Below are positions 25,322-33,886 of a DNA stretch of 53,305 bases, piece after piece. Each line of letters begins with the position of its first letter. Positions within the stretch are counted from its first letter, which is position 1. Origin of the DNA: Crocinitomicaceae bacterium (lineage in GTDB: Bacteria; Bacteroidota; Bacteroidia; Flavobacteriales_D; Crocinitomicaceae); the NCBI GenBank assembly GCA_030833845.1, contig JAURGK010000017.1, positions 1 through 53,305 of the forward strand. Direction: 5' to 3'. The notes under the pieces are model-generated. The model was not told where the DNA came from. It did no database searches and was given only the letters and a program-made list of their open reading frames with translations. Made by a program: the position numbers and the translations under genes.

Positions 25322-27403
25322 CTAATAAGCACCAAAGTACCTTCTTAAAAACCATTCTAAAAAGAGTAGGCAAAGTATCATTAACAATAACCACTGGTAG
25401 TCTATCAAGGGGTCAAAGTGGTGAGACTCAGTCCTCAGATCGACTAAATCGTTTTTTTTGGCCAGGGTATTGATCAATTTTTGGTAGGCTTTCAATGGGA
25501 ATACTTTACCTTGGTTTTGAGCAGATAATTGATAGAGGGTGCTGTGTCTGGCAGCTGATTCCAAAGATTCGAGTTCTATATCTTCCACCACAAAGGCTCC
25601 GGATTTGATGTATTTTTTATTGTTAAAACTCGTGTACACTTTCCAATAATAGCGTCCAGCCTTGAGTTTGCCCAATTGCTGTTGGTAATAACTTCCTTTG
25701 GTTGAAAAAGTGCCTTTGCGCAATTTGTTGCGTTGGTCCTTGAGCTCCCATTTTATTTCTGGGCTGTTGATGGCTTGTAAGGCTTCATTATAAAAGGAAG
25801 CACTTAAAACACAATTTTCTGATACAGCTCTTTTTTTGGGTGCTTGCACTCTTAGACCGCTGCCTTCTTTTTTAACCATGAGGTAACTTGTAATCTCATT
25901 GATGAACTGGTCAAAAGCTTCGTGACTTTGCTTTTTAAGATAGGTCAGTAGGCGCCATTTCCAAATTCCTTCCCCAATCAAATAGGCCTCGCGATTTTGT
26001 TTGTACCGATAAAAACTAAGTAAGGGTTGGTTTTTGATGATCTCACCAATGCGTTGTTGAAGAAGAGTCTCGGCGCCGGCTTTGGCATTGACATCACCAA
26101 ATTTTTTGGTAAGCGGCGGCATGTTTTTTAACAAATCTAAAAATATACTATTGGCTTCATAGATAGAGAACCCTGCTGCAGCACTAGCCATTACTTCTTC
26201 GGATTGCTGCTTCAAGGAAAAGGATAATCCATGAGCAATTTTGTTGGCTATCGCTTGGTCAGTCTGCGTACCGAGAATATACCAAACGGGCAAGTTATTT
26301 TTTTCCAACACACTGAACAGTTGGTTGTTAAAATTTTGTCCTGGATCGTGCCAAATGACAAGGTCGTAACTATTTAATTTGGCCAAATCCAATTGGGTTG
26401 CGTATTGCACAACAACTTCATTGAGTTGGTTGCCAATCAAAGCCTCGTGAAGGGCTGCAACATCTGGATGGGGTGTATGGCTGTAAATTAATACTTTATT
26501 TCGGCTATCGATGATTTCAATGTAAAAAGTACGTTGGTTATTTTGTAGAGAAAATTCACCTTTTAAAGGCCCAACTTTGACCTTGTATTCGTTGATACCT
26601 GCCTTGAGTGCTTTGCAATTAAATTGCATGGTAGTTCGACTTGATTTGCCTTTGGGTACTTGCAAGGATTGACTGGCAATTTGCTTGCCATTTTCGTATA
26701 ATATGACATTTGTTCTTGCACCAGAATATTGTTTTGCATCTACATCAATTTCAATAGGAAAGGTATTGTTCAAAAACGCCAACTCATTGTAGGCAACGTG
26801 AGATAGAATGAGGTCTTTTTTACTCGTGGTGTCGCCAACTGCCAAGCAGTAAACCGAGGTGAGTGGTAGATTTTCTGAAGCATACATAGGATGTTGCCCA
26901 ACGTTGTAGTTACCATCAGAAATCAGAACAATGGCGCCAAGGTTGGCGTTAAAAAATTGATTGGCAGCACTTTCAAATGGCAATTGCATATTTGTTTGCT
27001 TGGCATCAAAACCTTGTCGCTTGAAATTAAGATTTTGTCCAAAATGCCACGTTTTTAGTTTATATCTACCCTTAAATTTCTTTTGAATGGCCGTGTTGTA
27101 GGCTTCAATCTGAGATTCCACTTTTCGGCTTTCTGGATAGTTCATCATAGAAGATGAGTGATCAACTAAGGTGAGTAGAATGGGTTGTTCTGTTTGGAAA
27201 TGAATTTGCTCCAAAAGCAAGCCTAGCAGCAAGGAAATGATCAATCCAATACTTAAAGTACGGATGCTTATCAAGCTATATTTTAAGTACTTATGTTTTT
27301 CTTTTAGCCAATTCTCATTTTTGTAAAAAAGCCAACTGATTGCAGCTGCCAATAAAAAAATGGGGAAAATCCACCAAAGCGAAAAAGAAGATAGCAAATG
27401 CAT
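25322..27403 (-). CDS. Membrane-anchored VWA-domain protein
   Basis: A 693-residue protein. Two membrane segments lie at the N-terminus (about 4-25 and 38-62) and one at the C-terminus (WLLLMILCLLFLEWFL). Between them a VWA-like domain has the MIDAS start LVDHSSSM (D-x-S-x-S) and VLISDGNYNVG, followed by Ig-like beta-rich regions (YYWKVYTSFNN) and a GATase1-like or second Rossmann-like stretch (VIWHDPGQNF). Topology suggests that the bulk is periplasmic. Function is unknown; similar proteins are common in Bacteroidota. I start at 27403 because the -7 box TATTTTTG sits between this ATG and one 15 nt upstream. First gene of the four-gene unit. Confidence 0.75.
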   Translation of the reverse strand: MHLLSSFSLWWIFPIFLLAAAISWLFYKNENWLKEKHKYLKYSLISIRTLSIGLIISLLLGLLLEQIHFQTEQPILLTLVDHSSSMMNYPESRKVESQIEAYNTAIQKKFKGRYKLKTWHFGQNLNFKRQGFDAKQTNMQLPFESAANQFFNANLGAIVLISDGNYNVGQHPMYASENLPLTSVYCLAVGDTTSKKDLILSHVAYNELAFLNNTFPIEIDVDAKQYSGARTNVILYENGKQIASQSLQVPKGKSSRTTMQFNCKALKAGINEYKVKVGPLKGEFSLQNNQRTFYIEIIDSRNKVLIYSHTPHPDVAALHEALIGNQLNEVVVQYATQLDLAKLNSYDLVIWHDPGQNFNNQLFSVLEKNNLPVWYILGTQTDQAIANKIAHGLSFSLKQQSEEVMASAAAGFSIYEANSIFLDLLKNMPPLTKKFGDVNAKAGAETLLQQRIGEIIKNQPLLSFYRYKQNREAYLIGEGIWKWRLLTYLKKQSHEAFDQFINEITSYLMVKKEGSGLRVQAPKKRAVSENCVLSASFYNEALQAINSPEIKWELKDQRNKLRKGTFSTKGSYYQQQLGKLKAGRYYWKVYTSFNNKKYIKSGAFVVEDIELESLESAARHSTLYQLSAQNQGKVFPLKAYQKLINTLAKKNDLVDLRTESHHFDPLIDYQWLLLMILCLLFLEWFLRRYFGAY

Positions 27404-27407
27404 AGTC

Positions 27408-27415
27408 CAAAAATA
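27408..27415 (-). promoter_or_regulatory. -7 promoter box for the VWA operon (near-leaderless)
   Basis: Minus strand TATTTTTG-gact-ATG: an exact TAnnTTTG match 4 nt before the start at 27403. No -33 TTG at normal spacing. Confidence 0.55.
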
Positions 27416-27429
27416 CATACATTTTTACG

Positions 27430-27437
27430 TAAATTCG
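27430..27437 (+). promoter_or_regulatory. -7 promoter box for thiolase
   Basis: TAAATTCG, one mismatch to TAnnTTTG, 19 nt before the thiolase ATG, divergent from the VWA promoter. Confidence 0.4.
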
Positions 27438-27456
27438 TGGGCAAAACACAATCAAC

Positions 27457-28635
27457 ATGTCAAAAACCGTTTACATTATCTCAGCCGTAAGAACACCGAT
27501 GGGCTCTTTTATGGGTGCTTTTTCTTCAGTATCAGCAACTACACTAGGTGCAGCAGCAATCAAAGGTGCACTGAGCAAATCCAATATTGATCCAGCATGG
27601 ATAGATGAAGTATTTATGGGCAACGTGCTTCAAGCAGGAGTGGGGCAAGCACCTGCAAGGCAAGCCGCACTCGGGGCTGGCATAGGTCAGAATGTTCCTT
27701 GTACAACCATTAATAAAGTGTGCGCATCTGGAATGAAAGCCATTATGCTAGGCGCTCAGAGTATACTTTGTGGTGACAATGAGGTGGTAGCCGTAGGTGG
27801 AATGGAAAACATGTCCCAGACACCGCATTATTTCGCAGGTCGAAATGCAACTAAATTTGGAAACATTTCCATGTTGGATGGAATTACACAAGATGGCTTG
27901 TTAGATGTTTATAATAAAGTACCCATGGGCAACTGTGCAGAATTGTGTGCAGAAAAATATGACATTTCAAGAGAGCAACAAGATCAATTTGCCATTACCT
28001 CTTATCAACGTGCAGCTGCTGCTTGGGCACAGGGTCGGTTTTCAGAAGAGGTTGTTGGGGTGAGCGTTCCACAGCGAAAGGGAGATGCGATCCTTGTCAA
28101 TGAAGACGAAGAATATAAGAACGTTTTTTTAGATAAAATTCCTTCTTTAAGACCTGCTTTTGATCAAAAAGGCACCATCACCGCAGCCAATGCATCTACA
28201 CTCAATGATGGTGCTTCTGCGCTAATTTTAGCTTCCGAAGAAGCGGTTAAAAAATATGGCTTAAAGCCTATTGCCAAAATATTATCTTATGCCGATGCAG
28301 CCCAAGAACCTGAGTGGTTTACTACAGCACCTTCTTTGGCTATTCCCAAAGCGCTAGAAAAGGCCAATCTTCAAGTAGCGGATATTGATTTTTGGGAACT
28401 CAATCAGGCGTTTTCTGTGGTGGGTATTGCCAATTCCAAGATTCTAGGCTTAGATCCAAATAAAGTAGACGTTAATGGTGGAGCAGTTGCTTTGGGCCAT
28501 CCATTGGGTAACTCAGGTTCAAGAATAATCGTCACTTTATTGCATGTGCTCAAGCAAAACAACGCCAAAAGAGGTGCGGCTGGAATTTGTAATGGTGGTG
28601 GCGGAGCCTCAGCCATGGTGATTGAGCTTGTTTAA
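27457..28635 (+). CDS. Acetyl-CoA C-acetyltransferase (thiolase)
   Basis: A 392-residue thiolase. It has the nucleophile Cys89 in NKVCASGMKA, the histidine of VALGHPLGNSG (His348) and the second active-site Cys378 in GICNGGGGAS, with NHxF replaced by the equivalent ELNQAFSVV. It condenses or cleaves acetyl-CoA/acetoacetyl-CoA; degradative and biosynthetic types are not separable by eye, though length and motifs fit the AtoB-like biosynthetic class. No hydroxyacyl-CoA dehydrogenase is adjacent. The stop shares its last base with the GH92 start (TAATG). Confidence 0.94.
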   Translation: MSKTVYIISAVRTPMGSFMGAFSSVSATTLGAAAIKGALSKSNIDPAWIDEVFMGNVLQAGVGQAPARQAALGAGIGQNVPCTTINKVCASGMKAIMLGAQSILCGDNEVVAVGGMENMSQTPHYFAGRNATKFGNISMLDGITQDGLLDVYNKVPMGNCAELCAEKYDISREQQDQFAITSYQRAAAAWAQGRFSEEVVGVSVPQRKGDAILVNEDEEYKNVFLDKIPSLRPAFDQKGTITAANASTLNDGASALILASEEAVKKYGLKPIAKILSYADAAQEPEWFTTAPSLAIPKALEKANLQVADIDFWELNQAFSVVGIANSKILGLDPNKVDVNGGAVALGHPLGNSGSRIIVTLLHVLKQNNAKRGAAGICNGGGGASAMVIELV

Positions 28636-30923
28636 TGCGTTTCTTTTACTGCCTTTTTATTCTAACTACGGCCTATGGTCAGTATAGGCCTATTGAGCAT
28701 GTAAGACCGCTCATTGGGACACAAGATGCCGGGCATACTTATCCGGGCGCAACTTTACCATTCGGCGCTATTCAACTGAGTCCCGATACCGACACCATTC
28801 CCTTTGCAGTGAATGGAAGGTACCAGCCGGATGTTTATAGGTATTGTGCAGGTTATCAATACAATGATTCTTCTATAGTCGGTTTTTCGCACACCCATTT
28901 TTCAGGGACGGGTCATTCAGATTTAGGGGATATTTTGATCATGCCAAATACGGGGCCAATCCAATGGAACCCAGGAACCTCAGCTGAGCCACAAAAGGGC
29001 TATAGATCTAAATATTCACATCAAGAAATAGCAAATCCAGGCTATTATGGAGTTTATTTAGATGAACCCAAAGTATTTGCGGAGCTGACAACCACCACGC
29101 GTGTTGGGGTGCATAAATACCGTTTTGATGCACAAGAACAAACTCATTTAATTCTAGATTTAACGCATGGTATTTATAATTACGAGGGTAAAAATGTTTG
29201 GTGTTTTTTACGTGTAGAGAATGATACCTTGATCACTGGATACAAGCAAACCAACGGTTGGGGGAGGACACGAACCGTTTATTTTGCGATTGCCACTTCC
29301 CAACCAATTTCTACTTACCATATCAAAGATATCCGGCCAAGTTCTTATAAAGGATTTTGGCGAAAGTTTGATACAGAAAATAATTTTGCCGAAGGGGCGG
29401 GTCAAGGCATCAAGGCCGCGCTTTTTTTTGGCGCAGCAAATACCCTTGAGTTGAGGGTTGCTATTTCTGGAGTGTCCATAGAAGGAGCTTTACTTAATTT
29501 GAAAACCGAGGCGCCGATCTCTGATTTTACTGCCTACCAAAGTCTTGCACAAGTACAATGGGAAAAAGCATTTTCTATTGTTGAGAATGCTGAATTTTTG
29601 TCGCTTGAAGATGCTGTCAATTTTTACACTTCTTGGTATCATACCTTAATTGGTTCGACCATATACATGGATGTCGACGGAAAATACAGAGGGCTTGATC
29701 AACGCATCCATCAGGCAGATGGATTTACAAACTACACCACTTTTTCTTTATGGGATACTTACAGGGCTGAACATCCATTTTTGAATTTATTTTATCCTGA
29801 GCAAAATGCGAGTATGATTGAATCGATGCTCCAACATTACAATCAAAGTGTACATCACATGCTTCCGATTTGGTCGCATTATGCCAACGAAAATTGGTGC
29901 ATGATTGGCTATCATGCGGTATCTGTATTGGCAGACGCAGTAATTAAAAACAACCCCTATCTAAAGCATACTAAACGTTATTTAGACGCGGCTCATAGCA
30001 CCGCTAATCAACGATTTTATGAAGGACTTGGTGCTTATTTGGATGATGGCTTTGTTGCGGAAGACGTGAGTGGTAGCTCGGTATCAAAAACATTAGAATA
30101 CGCCTATGATGATTGGTGTATAGCTCAAATGGCAAAAAAAATGAATAATGACTCCTTGGCTTCCTACTATTTAAAGCGTTCAAATAACTTTAAAAATGTC
30201 TATGATGCGGGATCAGGATTCATGCGGCCCAGGATGTCGAGTGGTGCATTCAAAGATTCTTTTGATCCGCTTTCTACCCATGATCAAGGTTTCATCGAAG
30301 GCAATGCATGGAATTATAGTTTTTATGCGCCACATGCACCCTATGAACTGATCAAATTAATGGGTGGTGATCAAAAATTCATAACTCATCTAGATTCTTT
30401 ATTTACGATGGATTTGCCCGACGCATATTTTGCCCAAACTGAAGATATCATGCGCGAGGGCATTATTGGCAACTATGTACATGGAAACGAACCTTCGCAT
30501 CACATCCCGTACTTTTATAATTTTACTTCACAACCTTGGAAAACACAAGAGAAAACCCGCTTGATACTAAAAGATCAATATGGTGAGACTTCTACAGGTA
30601 TGGGAGGCAATGATGATTGTGGTCAGATGAGTGCTTGGTATATATTTTCAGCCTTGGGATTTTATCCATTTGCTCCGGGGGCCACTTATTACTGTCTTAC
30701 TTCGCCCTTGGTAAAAAAGGCAACCTTGCAACTAGATAACGGTAAAACACTGCAAATTAGTGCGCCGGAAAATTCTTCAAAAAATATTTACATTCAAAGA
30801 GTTTTCTTCAACACAAAGAGATTAACAAGTCCTTTTATTGAACATGAGCAATTGCTAATGGGTGGATCTTTGGTTTTTGAAATGGGTCCTAGGCCTAATA
30901 AAAATGCATTTCAAAACAAGTAA
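28635..30923 (+). CDS. GH92-family alpha-mannosidase, exported
   Basis: A 762-residue glycoside hydrolase of family GH92, calcium-dependent exo-alpha-mannosidases. A signal peptide covers about residues 1-15 (ending AYGQ). The N-terminal beta-sandwich starts with VRPLIGTQDAGHTYPGATLPFG, the typical family opening. The (alpha/alpha)6 domain has SLWDTYRAEHPFL, EGNAWNYSFYAPH, GNEPSHHIPY and GMGGNDDCGQMSAWYIF. Length is normal. It probably trims mannose from glycoproteins in the periplasm or outside. No SusC/SusD pair or other CAZyme is near, so it is not part of a visible polysaccharide utilisation locus. Confidence 0.94.
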   Translation: MRFFYCLFILTTAYGQYRPIEHVRPLIGTQDAGHTYPGATLPFGAIQLSPDTDTIPFAVNGRYQPDVYRYCAGYQYNDSSIVGFSHTHFSGTGHSDLGDILIMPNTGPIQWNPGTSAEPQKGYRSKYSHQEIANPGYYGVYLDEPKVFAELTTTTRVGVHKYRFDAQEQTHLILDLTHGIYNYEGKNVWCFLRVENDTLITGYKQTNGWGRTRTVYFAIATSQPISTYHIKDIRPSSYKGFWRKFDTENNFAEGAGQGIKAALFFGAANTLELRVAISGVSIEGALLNLKTEAPISDFTAYQSLAQVQWEKAFSIVENAEFLSLEDAVNFYTSWYHTLIGSTIYMDVDGKYRGLDQRIHQADGFTNYTTFSLWDTYRAEHPFLNLFYPEQNASMIESMLQHYNQSVHHMLPIWSHYANENWCMIGYHAVSVLADAVIKNNPYLKHTKRYLDAAHSTANQRFYEGLGAYLDDGFVAEDVSGSSVSKTLEYAYDDWCIAQMAKKMNNDSLASYYLKRSNNFKNVYDAGSGFMRPRMSSGAFKDSFDPLSTHDQGFIEGNAWNYSFYAPHAPYELIKLMGGDQKFITHLDSLFTMDLPDAYFAQTEDIMREGIIGNYVHGNEPSHHIPYFYNFTSQPWKTQEKTRLILKDQYGETSTGMGGNDDCGQMSAWYIFSALGFYPFAPGATYYCLTSPLVKKATLQLDNGKTLQISAPENSSKNIYIQRVFFNTKRLTSPFIEHEQLLMGGSLVFEMGPRPNKNAFQNK

Positions 30924-30953
30924 ACTTTTTTTGGCCAAGTGTGTTAGATAGGC

Positions 30954-31406
30954 ATGTATCAGCTCAAACGAACACAATTCATTCCGGCAAGTATAGAAGT
31001 CTGCTGGGACTATTTTTCTTCTCCTCATAACTTAAAGGAAATAACTCCGCCATCTATGGGTTTTGTGGTTCGTTCAGAAGTGCCACAAAAAATGTATGAA
31101 GGCCTCATGATATCATACACCGTAAAACCTCTTCTAGGTATTTTGCTCAATTGGGTGACTGAAATCAAAACAGTCAAGCAACTAGAATTCTTTGTCGATG
31201 AGCAGCGCATCGGTCCCTATAAAATATGGCATCACGAGCATCATTTCAAACAGGTTGATGGTGGGGTAGAGATGACAGATATTGTCACTTATGTTTTGCC
31301 CTTTGGATTTTTGGGCCGCTGCTTGCATCCATGGCTAGTTAGACCAAAACTTGAGCATATTTTTTCCTATCGGTTCAAAAAGGTGGAGGAAATATTCAAA
31401 AATTAA
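30954..31406 (+). CDS. SRPBCC-fold protein (START/polyketide cyclase-like)
   Basis: A 150-residue single-domain protein with the helix-grip pattern: QLKRTQFIPASIEVCWDYFSSPHNLKEITPP at the N-terminus, KPLLGILLNWVTEI in the middle, EHHFKQVDGGVEMTDIVTY and a C-terminal long helix (FSYRFKKVEEIF). The family binds hydrophobic ligands; none can be named here. It lies 30 nt after GH92 and 35 nt before the ABC genes, all on the same strand. Confidence 0.8.
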   Translation: MYQLKRTQFIPASIEVCWDYFSSPHNLKEITPPSMGFVVRSEVPQKMYEGLMISYTVKPLLGILLNWVTEIKTVKQLEFFVDEQRIGPYKIWHHEHHFKQVDGGVEMTDIVTYVLPFGFLGRCLHPWLVRPKLEHIFSYRFKKVEEIFKN

Positions 31407-31441
31407 AATCCTATAAAGATTTATTGTTGTAATTTGAAGCT

Positions 31442-32356
31442 ATGAAAGAAGCTATCCTCGAGGTAAAAGGTCTGCAAAAAACATTTGGCAGTTTTGAGGC
31501 AGTAAAAGATGTGAATTTTACAGTTTATAAAGGTGATGTTTTTGGTTTTTTAGGTCCCAATGGCGCTGGGAAAAGTACAACGATGCGTTGTATGCTTTCT
31601 TTGATAAGGCCTACGGCAGGCCGCATCAGCTTATTTGGTAAAGATTTAAAAAACCACCGAACGGCTATTCTTTCTCGCGTAGGTAGTATTGTTGAAAAAC
31701 CAGATTTTTATAAGTACTTATCAGCTTTAAAAAATCTTGAAATTTTTGCCCGGGTATCAGGTGCCAATGTGACTCAAAAAGAAATTCTCTCGACCTTAGA
31801 TTTTGTTGGGTTGACTGGCAGAGAAAAGGACAAGGTGAGTGGTTTTTCACATGGCATGCGTCAGCGTTTGGGAATTGCACAAACCTTATTGCATCAGCCA
31901 GATTTGATTGTCCTTGACGAACCCACAACCGGCCTTGATCCACAGGGGATCATTGAAGTACGTGATTTAATTCTGCGTCTCAAAAACGAGCAGCACAAGA
32001 CCGTAATCCTGTCATCACATCAACTTGCTGAGATTGAACTTGTGGCAAACCGTATGGTAATTATCAATCATGGAAAAACAATCATAGAGGGAACGGTAGC
32101 TGAGCTGATGAATGCTCAACAAACCTTACTTTTTGTGGAGCTTTGTGAGCCTGAGGCACAAAATGCAGTCATTTATATACAAGAGAATTGGCCTGATTTA
32201 ATTTGTGAGATTACCTCGCCTAAAACCTTTCAGTTGCAAATTGAAAAGCAGCAGATTGCCCAATTGAATCGCAAACTCATAGACGCCGGTTATGCAGTCG
32301 TAGGATTAGAGTCCAAACGCAAATTAGAAGATTTTTTCATTCAAATGACTCGATGA
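31442..32356 (+). CDS. ABC transporter ATP-binding protein (ABC-2 type)
   Basis: A 304-residue ATPase. Walker A is GPNGAGKST (38-46), the signature region reads FSHGMRQRLGIAQ (near 135, a common variant of LSGGQ), Walker B with the switch is LIVLDEPTTGLDPQG, and the H-loop is ILSSHQL. The C-terminal extension of about 90 residues is typical of DrrA/NodI/CcmA-like exporters. It is coupled to the permease by an ATGA overlap. A TAATTTG box lies 5 nt before the ATG and could be a weak near-leaderless promoter. Confidence 0.93.
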   Translation: MKEAILEVKGLQKTFGSFEAVKDVNFTVYKGDVFGFLGPNGAGKSTTMRCMLSLIRPTAGRISLFGKDLKNHRTAILSRVGSIVEKPDFYKYLSALKNLEIFARVSGANVTQKEILSTLDFVGLTGREKDKVSGFSHGMRQRLGIAQTLLHQPDLIVLDEPTTGLDPQGIIEVRDLILRLKNEQHKTVILSSHQLAEIELVANRMVIINHGKTIIEGTVAELMNAQQTLLFVELCEPEAQNAVIYIQENWPDLICEITSPKTFQLQIEKQQIAQLNRKLIDAGYAVVGLESKRKLEDFFIQMTR

Positions 32357-33201
32357 CAATGCTTTTGAAAAACACCCGTAATGAATTTATAAAAATCCTA
32401 GCCAAGCCTCGGAGTTATATTGGTTTAGCCGCACTCACTCTGTTGATTGTGATTATTCTCTTTGCTATGAAGGCCGATGGAAAAATGTATATTTCATTTG
32501 TCACGGCTTCTTTTGAACAAACCCTATCTTTCAATGGAAATGTTTTGAATGGTAATTTAATTGCTTTTATCATTCTTCAGATGCTGATTGTACATATTCC
32601 CTTACTTGTAGCGCTTGTAACCGGAGATTTGCTTTCAGGAGAGGCCGCCATGGGCACTTTGCGCATGTTACTTACCAAACCAATTAGTCGCAATCAGGTT
32701 GTATTTTCCAAATTGATTGCAGCTGCGGTCTACACCCTAATTTTGGTGCTCTGGATGGGCTTTTTAGCCCTTTTTGTTGGCCGTTGGATTTTTGGCACCG
32801 GTGATTTGATTGTACTCAATTCTGACGGTTTAGTCATATTGAACTATACAGATGTATTGTGGCGCTATGGTTTGGCATTTTTGGTGGCCTACCTTGCTTT
32901 AATGACGGTTTCTACTTTGTCTTTGGCCTTTTCTGCTTTTGCAGATAACTCCATTGGTCCTATTGTTTCTACCATGGCTGTGATTATTCTTTTTACCATT
33001 ATAGGAACTTTAGATGTGAGTGTTTTTGATTTGATCAAGCCATGGCTTTTCACAACCCATATGGCGTCTTGGCGTTCATACTTTAATGACCCTGTGCCGT
33101 GGTCAGCTATTTATAATTCTATTTATATACTCCTAGCGCACAATGTCATCTTTGTGTTGATTGCTTTAGTTAAATTTCGAAAAAAGGATATTACCTCATG
33201 A
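32353..33201 (+). CDS. ABC-2 type transporter permease
   Basis: A 282-residue inner-membrane protein with six hydrophobic segments. It includes the ABC-2 hallmark after the second segment (LSGEAAMGTLRMLLTKPISR), the coupling-helix region. It pairs with the upstream ATPase (ATGA overlap) and is coupled by another ATGA to a LolA-like protein. Export rather than import is expected; cargo is unknown. Confidence 0.88.
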   Translation: MTMLLKNTRNEFIKILAKPRSYIGLAALTLLIVIILFAMKADGKMYISFVTASFEQTLSFNGNVLNGNLIAFIILQMLIVHIPLLVALVTGDLLSGEAAMGTLRMLLTKPISRNQVVFSKLIAAAVYTLILVLWMGFLALFVGRWIFGTGDLIVLNSDGLVILNYTDVLWRYGLAFLVAYLALMTVSTLSLAFSAFADNSIGPIVSTMAVIILFTIIGTLDVSVFDLIKPWLFTTHMASWRSYFNDPVPWSAIYNSIYILLAHNVIFVLIALVKFRKKDITS

Positions 33202-33878
33202 AGTTACTTTTATTATTTAGTCTATTGATTTATGGTCAATTGATCTACGCCCAAGATGCCGATGCGCTGGTTGCCGCCGTGAGTAGTAAACTTGCCTTAG
33301 TCAAAGATTACACTGCCGATATGCATATCAAGGCACAAGTCCCATTGATAAAAATTGATGAAGTCGATGCCAAAGTTTATTTTAAAAAGCCAAATCAAAT
33401 TAAAATAGAATCTAAGGCAATAGCTATTTTGCCCAAGCAAGGAATGGGCGAATTGAATCAATTTTTAGCCAATGACAAAGCCTACACAACAGCATTGAAT
33501 GGTACTAAAATGCTTGGAGATGTTAAAACTTCTGTGGTTTCACTCATGCCCAATTCAGAGAATGCTGATATCATTTTGGTAAAGCTCTGGATTGATGCCC
33601 AAAAAGAGTTGATTCTCAAATCCCAAATTACAAGTAAAACCAATGGAACCCTAGACGTGTTGTACTATTATGGCAGCCATGCTAAATATGGCCTTCCCTA
33701 CAAAATGGTCTTTACTATTGATGTGAAGAAATTCAAACTACCCAAAAGTGTTGCCGCAGATCTACATCAAAGCAAAAAGACTAACACTGCCTCAAATAAC
33801 AACCAAACTGGCACTATTGTTATTTCTATGCGCAACTATGTTGTCAATCAAGGTGCGGGTAGCAAGCACTTTAACTGA
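33198..33878 (+). CDS. LolA-like outer-membrane lipoprotein-sorting family protein
   Basis: A 226-residue exported protein. Signal peptide about residues 1-18 (ending IYAQ). The mature part resembles the LolA/LolB-like unclosed beta-barrel family: VKDYTADMHIKAQV, KVYFKKPNQIKIES and LDVLYYYGSHAKYGLPYKMVF. The tail before the C-terminus is Lys/Thr/Asn-rich. It is coupled to the ABC permease by ATGA, so it may be the periplasmic acceptor for the exported molecule. The canonical LolA gene is probably elsewhere. Confidence 0.72.
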   Translation: MKLLLLFSLLIYGQLIYAQDADALVAAVSSKLALVKDYTADMHIKAQVPLIKIDEVDAKVYFKKPNQIKIESKAIAILPKQGMGELNQFLANDKAYTTALNGTKMLGDVKTSVVSLMPNSENADIILVKLWIDAQKELILKSQITSKTNGTLDVLYYYGSHAKYGLPYKMVFTIDVKKFKLPKSVAADLHQSKKTNTASNNNQTGTIVISMRNYVVNQGAGSKHFN

Positions 33879-33886
33879 TCGGTGCG

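Noticed and set aside
31407..31441. Promoter for the ABC trio at TAATTTG just before the ATG
   Set aside because: The box is one base short of TAnnTTTG and lacks a -33; mentioned in the gene entry but not listed as a feature.
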